Assembly (NCBI RefSeq): GCF_001654495.1
Contig: NZ_CP015849.1
Coordinates: 186,001-250,000 of the forward strand
Reading direction: 5' to 3'
DNA: 64,000 nt
Source of the DNA: Streptomyces sp. SAT1
GTDB taxonomy: Bacteria > Actinomycetota > Actinomycetes > Streptomycetales > Streptomycetaceae
In this document: one piece after another, positions 39,837-48,081 of the stretch
Position numbering within the stretch: position 1 is the stretch's first letter
How the letters are laid out: each line of letters opens with the position of its first letter
Notes under the pieces: generated by a model
Databases searched by the model: none
Seen by the model: only the letters and a program-made list of their open reading frames with translations
What the model was told of the DNA's origin: nothing
Made by a program: the position numbers and the translations under genes

Positions 39837-42814
39837 TGAGCCCCGGAACTCCGCACGCCCACCCCGCCCCCGCCCCCGTGGCCGCCTGCCCCACCGCCGG
39901 CCCACGCTCCACGCCCCCCGCCGACCTCCTCTCCTCCCCCGTCGGCGTACGCGTCGCCGGCCTGCCCACCAGCGCGCTGGACGCCTCCCGCATCCCGCGC
40001 AGCACCGAACTCGCCGTGCGGATCGCCTCGTTGGACCGGCGACTCGCCCTCGACGCGGCGCGTCTCGGCGAGGAACTGTACGCAGTGATCGGCACGGAGG
40101 CCGCACGCCCGTTCAAGGCCCGGCTGGTGGGGCTGCGCCGAGCCGTCCACCAAGGCGTTCGTATCGCCGCACTGCTGGACAGGGCGGCCCCTCCGCACGT
40201 CCTCGGCGCCGACCTCGCCGAGGGCCTGCACCGGCACGCCGCCCTCCTCGGCGCCCGGGACAATCTCTTCGCCGAACTGGAGCGCACCCTCCCCGCCGAG
40301 ACCCGTTCCGCCGCGGCGGCCCTGGCGGGGCTCGTCGAGGACCGGCCGTTCGCCGCCGGTCTCGGATACGCCAGCGCCGATCTGTACGCGGACGTGCTGC
40401 GCTGGCGCGAGCGCGCCCGAGCCGGACGACGGCCGCTGGACGGGGCGGCCGTCCGGCTGGCCAAGTACGCGGCCCGCGCGATGGCCAAACCCAGCCCGCT
40501 CACCACCTTCGCCGCGAGCGGGTTCGGCCGCTGGGCGGCGGACGCGGGCGCCGCGGTACGCCTGGAGAGCACCGCGCGGACCGAGGTGGCCGAAGCCAGT
40601 CTGCTGCCGCTGTCCCGGATCGCCGCCGCGCTCGCCCTGCTGCCCGAACTGGACGCGGCCGTGGAGCTGCGGGTCAACCCGTGGGCCACCCGGGTGCGCT
40701 CCCCCGGCGGGGACGAGGAGTGGCTGTTCACCGTGCCGGGCCCCTCCGGCGCCGTACGCTCGCTGCCCGCCACACCGGCGCTGGAGGCGATCCTGACGGC
40801 GGTCCACGAGGCCGGAAGCCCGCGGCGGCTGCGCGCCCTGCTCGGCGCGTCCGGCTCGACCGGTGACACCGCCGTCCCGACCGGTGGCGCCCCTGTCCCG
40901 ACCGGTGGCGCTCCTGCCCGGCCCCGGGCGGCCACCGCCGACGCCGTCGTCGCACAACTCGTCCGGCTGGGCCTGCTGGAGGTACGCCTGGGCCTCCCGG
41001 ACCAGGAACTCGACGCGGCCTCGCTCTGCGACTGGCTCGGCGAGCGGCTGCCCGCACCGCACGACGCGCAGCCGGCCGAAGAACAGCCCACTGCCGGACG
41101 GCCCACCGACACGCAGTCGTCCGACATACCGGCGGCCGTTCCACCAGCGACCGATCCACGGACGGCCGACCGCGTCACGCTCCTGCTCGCCGATCTGCGC
41201 GCGATCCGCGACGGAGCGGACGCCGCCCGCACCGCCGAGCCCGCCTCCCACGGTCGTATCGCCGCCGCCATGCACATCCGCACCAGGGACGCGGCCCACC
41301 GGCTCGGACTGCTCGGTCCGGCCGGGCAACCGGAGGGCGGCACACCCTACTTCCACAACACCGTCGTCACCGGCACCGCCGCCGTCCTCGACCCGGCCGC
41401 CTGGCGGACCGCCCTCGCGGATCTCGCCCTGGTGCCCGCCCTGCTCGCCCCCTTCGACGCGCTCGCGCCCCGGCGAGAAGCGCTGGGCCGGCGCGCCGCG
41501 ACCGCCTACGGGCCGGGCTTCGTACGGCCGTTGTCCACCTTCCTCAAGGACTTCGGCGCCCACTGGGACCGAGCCGAACCGAACGGGCCGGACGCACCGG
41601 CTTCAGGGTTCGCCACCGCGCGGGACGCGGGACGGCAGGACGGACTGCGCCGTCTGATCTCCGGTACCGCGCCCGGCCCCGACGGCACGGTCCGGCTCGA
41701 TCCACGAGCCGTCCGCGAGCTGTGCGCCACCTGGCCCGAGCCGCACACCTCCGGCGACCGCCACACCTGCTACGTCCAGACACTGCCCCACACAGGCACA
41801 GACTCACACCCAGGCTCACACCCAGACGCACACACCGGCACCGGACTCGCCCTGGTGCTCAACACGGTCACCGGCGGCCACGGCACCGGCCGCACCCGGA
41901 CCGCCCGCCTCCTCGGCGCACCGCACACACACCCGGACCCGAACACCACCGTCACAGCGCCCGAGAGCGCACAGAGCAACCTCCTGTACGCCGAGTTCGA
42001 CGCCGCCTTCGGCAGTGCCCTCAACCAGCGCGCCCCCGCCACCCGGTACGCGATCGACCTCGACGGCTCCACCTCGCACCGGCCCCCCGGCCGGCTGATC
42101 CGCCCCGCCGATCTGGACGTCGCGCACGACCGGCACACCGGGCACCTGCGCCTCATCCACCGCCCCACCGGCCACGTCGTACGACCGCTGCACCTGGGCC
42201 TGCTCGCCACCCCGCTGCTTCCGCTGCCGGCCCGGCTGCTGGTGGAGGTCTTCGGCCCGGCCTCGTACACCTTCTGGTCGGACTGGCCCCAGCTCTGGCA
42301 GTTCCTCCCGCCGGACCCGGCCGCCGCCCCGTCCGGCCCCGGCGCGGGGACGGCACCCGGAACGGGCTGGACGAAGATGCCCCGGCTCGCCCTCGGAAGC
42401 GTGGTGCTGCGCCGCGCGACATGGTTCGTCGACCGGGGACAGGCGCCCGTACGTGCCGCCGGGGAGCGGAACGCCGCCCACCTGGTCCGGATACACGCCT
42501 GGCGCGCCGCCCTCGGCCTGCCCCGGCGCTGCTTCCTGCGCGTGCTCACCCCGCGACCCGCCGGGGGTTTCACGGGTCCCGCGCTGCACGACAAGGACCG
42601 CAAGCCGGTCTACCTCGACTTCGCCCATCCCCATCTGCTGCGTGTCTTCGAACGGGCGGCGGCCACGGACCGGCCGCTTCTCCTCACCGAGGCCCTGCCC
42701 GACCTCCATGACGCGCCCGCCCACCGGGACGGCCGCCGCCACGCCGCCGAATTCCTGATCGAGCTGCCCGCCACCACGGTCCCGGCGCAACAGAGGCGGT
42801 CGGAAACATGCTGA
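39836..42814 (+). CDS. Split LanB, tRNA-Glu-dependent glutamylation subunit
   Basis: A 992-residue lantibiotic-dehydratase N-terminal protein (TbtB-like) that glutamylates Ser/Thr of the precursor using glutamyl-tRNA. Recognised blocks are RLAKYAARAMAKPSPLTTFAASGFGRW (LanB tP.glf region), NLLYAEFDAAFGSALNQR, HRPTGHVVRPLHLGLLATPLLP and FLRVLTPRP followed by KPVYLDFAHPHLLRVFER near the C-terminus. Residues about 335-365 and 415-445 are proline/threonine/glycine-rich linkers. The ATG overlaps the previous stop by 1 bp (TGATG), and the end overlaps the next gene by 7 bp. The glutamate elimination would be done by one of the two following proteins. Confidence 0.88.
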   Translation: MSPGTPHAHPAPAPVAACPTAGPRSTPPADLLSSPVGVRVAGLPTSALDASRIPRSTELAVRIASLDRRLALDAARLGEELYAVIGTEAARPFKARLVGLRRAVHQGVRIAALLDRAAPPHVLGADLAEGLHRHAALLGARDNLFAELERTLPAETRSAAAALAGLVEDRPFAAGLGYASADLYADVLRWRERARAGRRPLDGAAVRLAKYAARAMAKPSPLTTFAASGFGRWAADAGAAVRLESTARTEVAEASLLPLSRIAAALALLPELDAAVELRVNPWATRVRSPGGDEEWLFTVPGPSGAVRSLPATPALEAILTAVHEAGSPRRLRALLGASGSTGDTAVPTGGAPVPTGGAPARPRAATADAVVAQLVRLGLLEVRLGLPDQELDAASLCDWLGERLPAPHDAQPAEEQPTAGRPTDTQSSDIPAAVPPATDPRTADRVTLLLADLRAIRDGADAARTAEPASHGRIAAAMHIRTRDAAHRLGLLGPAGQPEGGTPYFHNTVVTGTAAVLDPAAWRTALADLALVPALLAPFDALAPRREALGRRAATAYGPGFVRPLSTFLKDFGAHWDRAEPNGPDAPASGFATARDAGRQDGLRRLISGTAPGPDGTVRLDPRAVRELCATWPEPHTSGDRHTCYVQTLPHTGTDSHPGSHPDAHTGTGLALVLNTVTGGHGTGRTRTARLLGAPHTHPDPNTTVTAPESAQSNLLYAEFDAAFGSALNQRAPATRYAIDLDGSTSHRPPGRLIRPADLDVAHDRHTGHLRLIHRPTGHVVRPLHLGLLATPLLPLPARLLVEVFGPASYTFWSDWPQLWQFLPPDPAAAPSGPGAGTAPGTGWTKMPRLALGSVVLRRATWFVDRGQAPVRAAGERNAAHLVRIHAWRAALGLPRRCFLRVLTPRPAGGFTGPALHDKDRKPVYLDFAHPHLLRVFERAAATDRPLLLTEALPDLHDAPAHRDGRRHAAEFLIELPATTVPAQQRRSETC

Positions 42815-43803
42815 CCCCTACCGCCGACGGCGCACCGGCCCACGAGCCCGGCCGAAAGCCGAAGGGCCGGGAGACGGAAGTCCGGGAGACGGCAGGCAGC
42901 GGCACAGAAGGCACGGACGACTCCGGGTCGACGGACCGGTGGGTGAGTGCTCACGTGTTCACCGCTCACCCGCTGGACCTGGTGATACGCGACCTGGTCC
43001 GCGAGGTCTCCGGCGAACTGCGCCGACGCGGCCTGATCGACCTCCTCTTCTTCCTCCGCCACTGGCAGGGCGGCCCCCATCTGCGCCTGCGGGTGCGCCT
43101 CACCGAACCGGCCGCAGAACCGGCGGTGCGCGCCGCGCTGGCCGCCCACGCCGAGACGTTCTTCCAAGCCCTGCCCGCCTCCGCTGCCATGACGGAACAT
43201 CAATACCGGTCGCTCGCCGCGGAGTTGTCCGCTCATGAACCGGAGAGCGAGCCCGGGACCCTGGCGCCCAACGACACCCTGGCGTTCCTCCCCTACCGGC
43301 CCGAACACGCCAAGTACGGCCGGGGCGCGGCGCTGCGCGCGGCCGAGGAGTCCTTCGCGGCGTGCAGTGAGCTGGCCACCGCCGCCGTGACCGCCCGCCG
43401 GAGCACGGCCCAGCGGACGGCGTACTGCTTCGCCCTGCTGACCGGCACCCTGGACCCGCGCACCGCCCCGCCCGCGCGGCGTCCGGATCCGGCGGTGGTG
43501 GCGCAGTACCGGGGCCGACGCGACGTGCTGCTCGGCGTCGCCCGCGCGGCGCGGGCGGCGCACGCGGCGGCGCCGGAACAGGCGCCCGCGGCGCGCGAGC
43601 GGGCCGACGCCGACCCGGTGGCCCGCTGGCTCACCTGCTGCCGCCGCGCCCAGCGGGAGGCCGCCGATCCCGCCCGGCTCGCCGGGCACCTGACCCACCT
43701 GGCGTGCAACCGCCTGGGCGTACGCCTCGACCAGGAGGCGGCCTTGCGCGGCCTGGCCCGGCTCGCCGTGGCGGAACTCACCGGCAGCGCCGGTCCCGCA
43801 TGA
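42808..43803 (+). CDS. Thiopeptide-type LanB C-terminal/pyridine synthase family protein 1
   Basis: A 331-residue protein of the thiopeptide-type bacteriocin biosynthesis domain family. After an acidic, disordered N-terminus (residues 1-43) the domain begins WVSAHVFTAHPLDLVIRDLVREV and has FFLRHWQGGPHLRLRVRL. Such proteins either eliminate glutamate from glutamyl-Ser/Thr (TbtC-like) or catalyse the formal [4+2] cyclisation that makes the pyridine and ejects the leader (TbtD-like). I cannot decide between the two by eye. The next gene is the other member of the pair. It is placed 57 bp before it. Confidence 0.82.
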   Translation: MLTPTADGAPAHEPGRKPKGRETEVRETAGSGTEGTDDSGSTDRWVSAHVFTAHPLDLVIRDLVREVSGELRRRGLIDLLFFLRHWQGGPHLRLRVRLTEPAAEPAVRAALAAHAETFFQALPASAAMTEHQYRSLAAELSAHEPESEPGTLAPNDTLAFLPYRPEHAKYGRGAALRAAEESFAACSELATAAVTARRSTAQRTAYCFALLTGTLDPRTAPPARRPDPAVVAQYRGRRDVLLGVARAARAAHAAAPEQAPAARERADADPVARWLTCCRRAQREAADPARLAGHLTHLACNRLGVRLDQEAALRGLARLAVAELTGSAGPA

Positions 43804-43860
43804 CCGCGGCCCCCGCCGGGAAGCCCCGGTCGACCGAGAACCACGAAGGAGGCACTCCCC

Positions 43861-45240
43861 ATGGCAGGCAACCCGCCGGCGGCCGAACCCCAGTGGCGCG
43901 CGGCTCATGTCGCGTACTTCGGCGACGACACCGACCAGCTGATCCTGCGGGCCGTACGGCCGGTCATCGAGCGCTGCGCCGCTCACGGCGCCGCGGCCCA
44001 TGTGCTGCGGCACTGGCGTCGCGGGCCGCATCTGCGCCTGGTGGTCCGGGCCACACCCGCCGTCTTCGCCGAGGTGGTGGAGCCCGCCGTACGCGAACTG
44101 ATCGGCGGCCATCTGCGGGCACACCCGTCCACGGCGCCCGCGCCCGACGAGGACGCGCTGCTGCCGCTGCACCGCCGCCTGGCCGAGGCCGAACGGGAGA
44201 CCGGCCCGCTGACCCCCTTCTACCCGGACAACTCCATCACCTGGGAGGAGCACGACCGCCGGATCGACGTGCTCGGGTGCCCGGTGGGCGCCGACGAGCT
44301 CGCCCTGTTCTACGAGCGCACCAACGACCTGCTGTTCGAACACCTGGAGGCCGTCGCCGCCGGTCTGCCGCGCGAGACACTGGCCCTGCGCCTGATGCTC
44401 GCCACCGCGCACACGCTGTGCCGGCATCCGCAGGACCCGTCGATCCGGCGCGGGTTCGTCTCCTTCCGCTCGCATGCCGAGGGGTATCTGAGCACGGCCG
44501 GTCCGCGGGCGCGGCAGGGCTTCGAGCAGCGCTACGCGGCCAACCGCGCGGTGCTCACCGCGCAGGTGCGTGCCGTGGTCGCGGCCTTCGACCCCGTCCC
44601 GCCCGGACCCGTCCCGCCCGGTCCCGGCCTGCCCGCGACCGATGTGCCCGCGTCCGCCACACCTGCGCCGGGCCGCGGGTCCGCGTCCGATACGTCCGGT
44701 GCCGGTGCCGGTACCCTCGCCGAGCCGGGCGGGGCTGCGACGCTGCACCGCTGGGTGGCCGCGATCGATCCGCTGGGCAGCCGCTGGACCGCGTTGTACG
44801 AGGCCGGTGAGATCCCCGAGGCGGAGATACCGGACGACGAGGAGAACGGCATCGGCGGCCTGCTCTCCGCCAGCCCGCTGCACCGGGCGATCAGCGGCAG
44901 CGCGACGTACAAGCGGATGATGTACCGCGATCCGCGCTTCCTGAGGTACCGCCTCATGCTCAACTACACCTATCTCCACCTCACCCGGCTCGGCCTCCCG
45001 GGGCTGAGCCGCTATCTGCTCTGCCATCTGGCGGCCGACGCCGTGGAGGAGGTCTACGGGGTCAGCGCGCTCCGACTCGTCCTGGCCACCGCCGAGAACA
45101 GCGGCACCGCGAGCGGCACCGAGGCCGAGAAGGCCAAAGAGACCAAGGAGACCGAGGAGACCGAGGAGACCAAGGAGACCGACGAGAGCGGTGGCCGTGC
45201 CCCGCGGGCCGTCGTCGCACCCGCGCGGACCCGCGGATGA
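43861..45240 (+). CDS. Thiopeptide-type LanB C-terminal/pyridine synthase family protein 2
   Basis: A 459-residue protein starting WRAAHVAYFGDDTDQLILRAVRPVIERC and containing VLRHWRRGPHLRLVVR, the family core. Later blocks are FYPDNSITWEEHDRRIDVLG, RRGFVSFRSHAEGYLS and ATYKRMMYRDPRFLRYRLMLNYTYLHLTRLG. A Pro/Ala/Thr/Gly-rich linker (about residues 245-285) splits it, and the C-terminus ends in five repeats of a Glu-Thr-Lys/Glu triplet. One of the two family members should be the glutamate-elimination enzyme and the other the [4+2] enzyme; the FRSHAE block is, by memory, more often seen in elimination proteins. ATG with GAAGGAGG; ATGA overlap with the next gene. Confidence 0.82.
   Translation: MAGNPPAAEPQWRAAHVAYFGDDTDQLILRAVRPVIERCAAHGAAAHVLRHWRRGPHLRLVVRATPAVFAEVVEPAVRELIGGHLRAHPSTAPAPDEDALLPLHRRLAEAERETGPLTPFYPDNSITWEEHDRRIDVLGCPVGADELALFYERTNDLLFEHLEAVAAGLPRETLALRLMLATAHTLCRHPQDPSIRRGFVSFRSHAEGYLSTAGPRARQGFEQRYAANRAVLTAQVRAVVAAFDPVPPGPVPPGPGLPATDVPASATPAPGRGSASDTSGAGAGTLAEPGGAATLHRWVAAIDPLGSRWTALYEAGEIPEAEIPDDEENGIGGLLSASPLHRAISGSATYKRMMYRDPRFLRYRLMLNYTYLHLTRLGLPGLSRYLLCHLAADAVEEVYGVSALRLVLATAENSGTASGTEAEKAKETKETEETEETKETDESGGRAPRAVVAPARTRG
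45139..45183 (+). repeat. Five 9-bp tandem repeats (GAGACCRAG) coding KETEET tail
   Basis: Five GAGACC[AG]A[GC] units encode the charged C-terminal tail of the preceding protein. Unit number could vary between strains by slippage without changing frame. Confidence 0.9.
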
Positions 45241-46598
45241 CGGCCCCCGCACCGGCTGCCGGTTCCGGCACCCGTCCCCCGTCCGACGAGACCGGCGGTG
45301 CCGCGGCACGCCGCTACCACGCCCGGTACGGCAGTGTGCTGCCCGCCATCGACCCGGCGGCGGGCAGCACGCCGCCCAAGCACCATCCGGGGGCGCGCGT
45401 CCTCCCGCTGCCGTATCCGCCGGCCTTCCCGCCCGCTCCCTCGGCGGACCGCCCTTCGCCGTCCCCGGACCATGGCCTCGCGCCGGACCCGCAGGACCTG
45501 GGCCACCTGGGCGCCCTCCTCGCGCTGCTGAACGGCGTCACCCGCGCCGACTGGACGGACGGACGCGTACGCGCCGGACGTCCGGTGCCGTCCGGTGGCG
45601 GCGCCTATCCGGGCGAGGTGTATGTGGCGACCGCCTCCGGTCTCGGCCACTACCTGCCGGCGGCGCACGCCCTCGAACTGCTCTCCGAGGCCGATCTGCG
45701 CGCCGACCTCGCCGGTGCGCTGAGCCCGCCTCCGGCGGTGCCGCCGGAGGTGCTGCTGCTGATCAGCAGTCGGCTGGGGGCGAACCTGGCCCGCTACGGA
45801 CCGTTCGGCCACCGCCTCCAGGCGCTCGACACGGGTGTGCTGGCCGGGCAGGCGCTCACCCTGCTGGAGTCGGCCGGTGCCGCGCCGACGGCGCACGCGC
45901 TGTTCGCGCAGGAGCGCGTGGGGCGGCTGCTCGGCCTGGACGCGGAGACGGAACACGTCCACGCCGTCGTCACCGCCGGGCGGCCGGGCCCCGTGGCGTC
46001 CGCCACCGCGTTGCTGAACCGCCGTACGGCCAGGGCCGGTTACGAGCCCGTCCCGGTTCCGCTGGCCCTTGTACTCGGCGTTCTGGACCGGGCGGCCCGC
46101 CCGGTGGCACTGGACCACACCGCGCCCGCCGACTGCGACCTCTACGTGGTGGCCCACCGCGTCACCGGGCTCGCGCCCGGCTGCCACCGCCGCGATCCGC
46201 GCACCGGGCGGCTGGTGCCGGTCGCCGACGGCGTCAGCGCGCGGGAGCTGTTCCCGGCGGGCGGTCCGGGCGAGCTGGCCGCCTTCGAAGCCGCCTGCGC
46301 CGTGGTGGTGACCGGGAACTACGAGGCGGGATATCCGGTGTACGGGGACCGCTGGTACCGGATGCTCAATCTGCGGGCGGGCGTCCTCGGCCAGCGCATC
46401 GGCCTGGCGGCGGCCCGTGCCGGACTGGGTGCCGGGCTGCGCTGCGACACCGACACCGGGGCCGCCGACGCCGCCCTGCGCACACCCCCGGACCGTACGA
46501 CGCTGCTGGCCGCACTGCTCGGGCCGGAACGCCGCGCGGGCGCGCCCTCCCACCACCTGCTCTTCAGCCCGGGTGTTCCGCCTCCTCCCACCGGGTGA
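45237..46598 (+). CDS. SagB-like FMN-dependent azoline dehydrogenase 2
   Basis: A 453-residue SagB-type nitroreductase. It has the canonical flavin-site motif RPVPSGGGAYPGEVYVA, the first-domain start LGALLALLNGVTRADW and the second-domain segment CAVVVTGNYEAGYPVYGDRWYRMLNLRAGVLGQRIGLAAARAGLG, which fits the helix that holds the catalytic Lys/Tyr and FMN. It would oxidise thiazolines to thiazoles after YcaO action. The ATG overlaps the previous stop (ATGA). It is the more canonical of the two dehydrogenases in the operon. Confidence 0.87.
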   Translation: MTAPAPAAGSGTRPPSDETGGAAARRYHARYGSVLPAIDPAAGSTPPKHHPGARVLPLPYPPAFPPAPSADRPSPSPDHGLAPDPQDLGHLGALLALLNGVTRADWTDGRVRAGRPVPSGGGAYPGEVYVATASGLGHYLPAAHALELLSEADLRADLAGALSPPPAVPPEVLLLISSRLGANLARYGPFGHRLQALDTGVLAGQALTLLESAGAAPTAHALFAQERVGRLLGLDAETEHVHAVVTAGRPGPVASATALLNRRTARAGYEPVPVPLALVLGVLDRAARPVALDHTAPADCDLYVVAHRVTGLAPGCHRRDPRTGRLVPVADGVSARELFPAGGPGELAAFEAACAVVVTGNYEAGYPVYGDRWYRMLNLRAGVLGQRIGLAAARAGLGAGLRCDTDTGAADAALRTPPDRTTLLAALLGPERRAGAPSHHLLFSPGVPPPPTG

Positions 46599-46656
46599 CC
46601 CGTCCTGCCCTCAGCGAATCAGCCGACCGTGCCCCCCTTCCCCAGCCGAGGACACC

Positions 46657-48081
46657 GTGCTCGCCTCCGACTCCGTTCCCTTTCTGCGTCCCGACGTCTT
46701 CGTCACCCCGAGCGGCAGCGGCACCGTGCACGTGCGCTCCAGCCGCGGCACCGATCTGATCGCCGCGCCGGGCATCGCCGCCTGGCTGGACCGGCTCGCG
46801 CCGTTCCTCGACGGCACCCGGACGGTCGACCAGCTCGTCTGCGGTCTCGACGAGAAGCGCCGCGCGGTGGTCCTGCGCGTCCTGCGGCTCCTCGACGCGC
46901 ACGGCCTGCTCGACGAGCGGTCCGCCACCGGACCCGACCCGCGCGCCGCCGCCCACGCGAGGATGCGGGTGCTGCTCTACGGCGACCCGGAGCACACCCG
47001 CGCCCAGGCGGACGCGCTGCGGCTGACCGGCCTGCACACCACCACGGCGCTCAAGGATCTCGACGCCGTCCGGACAGCGGTGGCGGCGGGCGGCCACGAC
47101 GCGCTGCTGCTGCTCACGGCGGACGCCGACACGCGGTCCGTCGCCCGGCTCGACGAGGACTGCCGCAGGCACGGCCTGTGGTTCGCCGCCGCCGTCCGCG
47201 ACGCCGAAGCCTGGTGGCTGGGCCCGTCCCTCGCCCCCGGCGCCGAGCGCGCGGCGGGCGGCTGGGCGGGCGCCTGGCTGCGGGTCCACGGCACCCGGGC
47301 CGCCGACCGTGCCGCGCAGCCCCGTACTCCTGTCCCCCGCCCCGCCCTGGGTGCGGAGGCGGCCGCCGTGCTGCTGGCGCACCGGTTCCGGCAGGCTGTC
47401 CTGGACCCGGCCGCGCCCGAACCCCTCGTGCGGCTGGACGCCGCCGCGCTGACCACCACCCGGCACCGCTACCGGCCCCATCCGGCCGCGCTGCCGGCCG
47501 CACCGGAGTCCGCCGAGCGGCTCCTCGCCCGGATCGCGGCCCTGCGCGGCGGCCCGGCGGTCGGCGACGAGGAGTTCTCGCGGCGTGCCGCGGACTGCAT
47601 CGACCCACGGTCCGGGCTGCTCGCGGAGCTGGACGAGGGCGGGCTGCCGCAGTTCCCCCGGCACGCGTCCAGCGCCCTGGTGCGCGATCCGCACACCGGC
47701 CGGGCCGGGCACCGGGTCCACGCCACCGGCCGCGACTTCACCGACGCACGGCTGCGCACCGCACGACGCGCCCTGCTCCACTACGCTCAACTCGCCCTCG
47801 ATCCGAGGCGGTTCGTCGACACTCCGGAGGGACCCGCGCTGTGGGCCTGGTCCCCGGAGCCGGGCACGGCCCGCCTGGTCCCGGCGGCCTCCGTGTCCGC
47901 TCGGGCGCCGCGCGTACCGCGCGGACTCGGCGCGGGCGCCACGTTCGACGAGGCGCTGGCGGCGGCATTGGGTGACCTGCGCGGCCCCGCGCGCGGCGCG
48001 CTGATCGTTCCGCTCGACCACGACCCGGCGGCCACCGAGGTCCTGCCCTACCTGCTGAAAGCGGTGCGCTGCGATGACTGA
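46657..48081 (+). CDS. Thiopeptide F protein 2 with YcaO-like C-terminal segment
   Basis: A 474-residue protein. Residues about 1-85 repeat the RRE-like pattern of F protein 1 (FLRPDVFVTPSGSGTVHVRSSRGTDLIAAPGIAAWLDRLAPFLDGTRTVDQLVCGL). A Rossmann-like middle follows (MRVLLYGDPEHTRAQADAL). From about residue 314 the pattern ADCIDPRSGLLAELDEGGLPQFP, then ATGRDFTDARLRTARRALLHYAQL, resembles the N-terminal part of a YcaO domain (compare YADDETGVLKGL and FRTARVTAVAEALERL in the next protein), but the ATP-binding part is lacking. GTG start with GAGGAC. It should bind the leader for the YcaO, with which it overlaps by 8 bp. Confidence 0.78.
   Translation: MLASDSVPFLRPDVFVTPSGSGTVHVRSSRGTDLIAAPGIAAWLDRLAPFLDGTRTVDQLVCGLDEKRRAVVLRVLRLLDAHGLLDERSATGPDPRAAAHARMRVLLYGDPEHTRAQADALRLTGLHTTTALKDLDAVRTAVAAGGHDALLLLTADADTRSVARLDEDCRRHGLWFAAAVRDAEAWWLGPSLAPGAERAAGGWAGAWLRVHGTRAADRAAQPRTPVPRPALGAEAAAVLLAHRFRQAVLDPAAPEPLVRLDAAALTTTRHRYRPHPAALPAAPESAERLLARIAALRGGPAVGDEEFSRRAADCIDPRSGLLAELDEGGLPQFPRHASSALVRDPHTGRAGHRVHATGRDFTDARLRTARRALLHYAQLALDPRRFVDTPEGPALWAWSPEPGTARLVPAASVSARAPRVPRGLGAGATFDEALAAALGDLRGPARGALIVPLDHDPAATEVLPYLLKAVRCDD

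Noticed and set aside
45139..45183. Short tandem repeats considered as a CRISPR-like array
   Set aside because: Units are 9 bp with no spacers and lie inside a coding region as KETEET codons.
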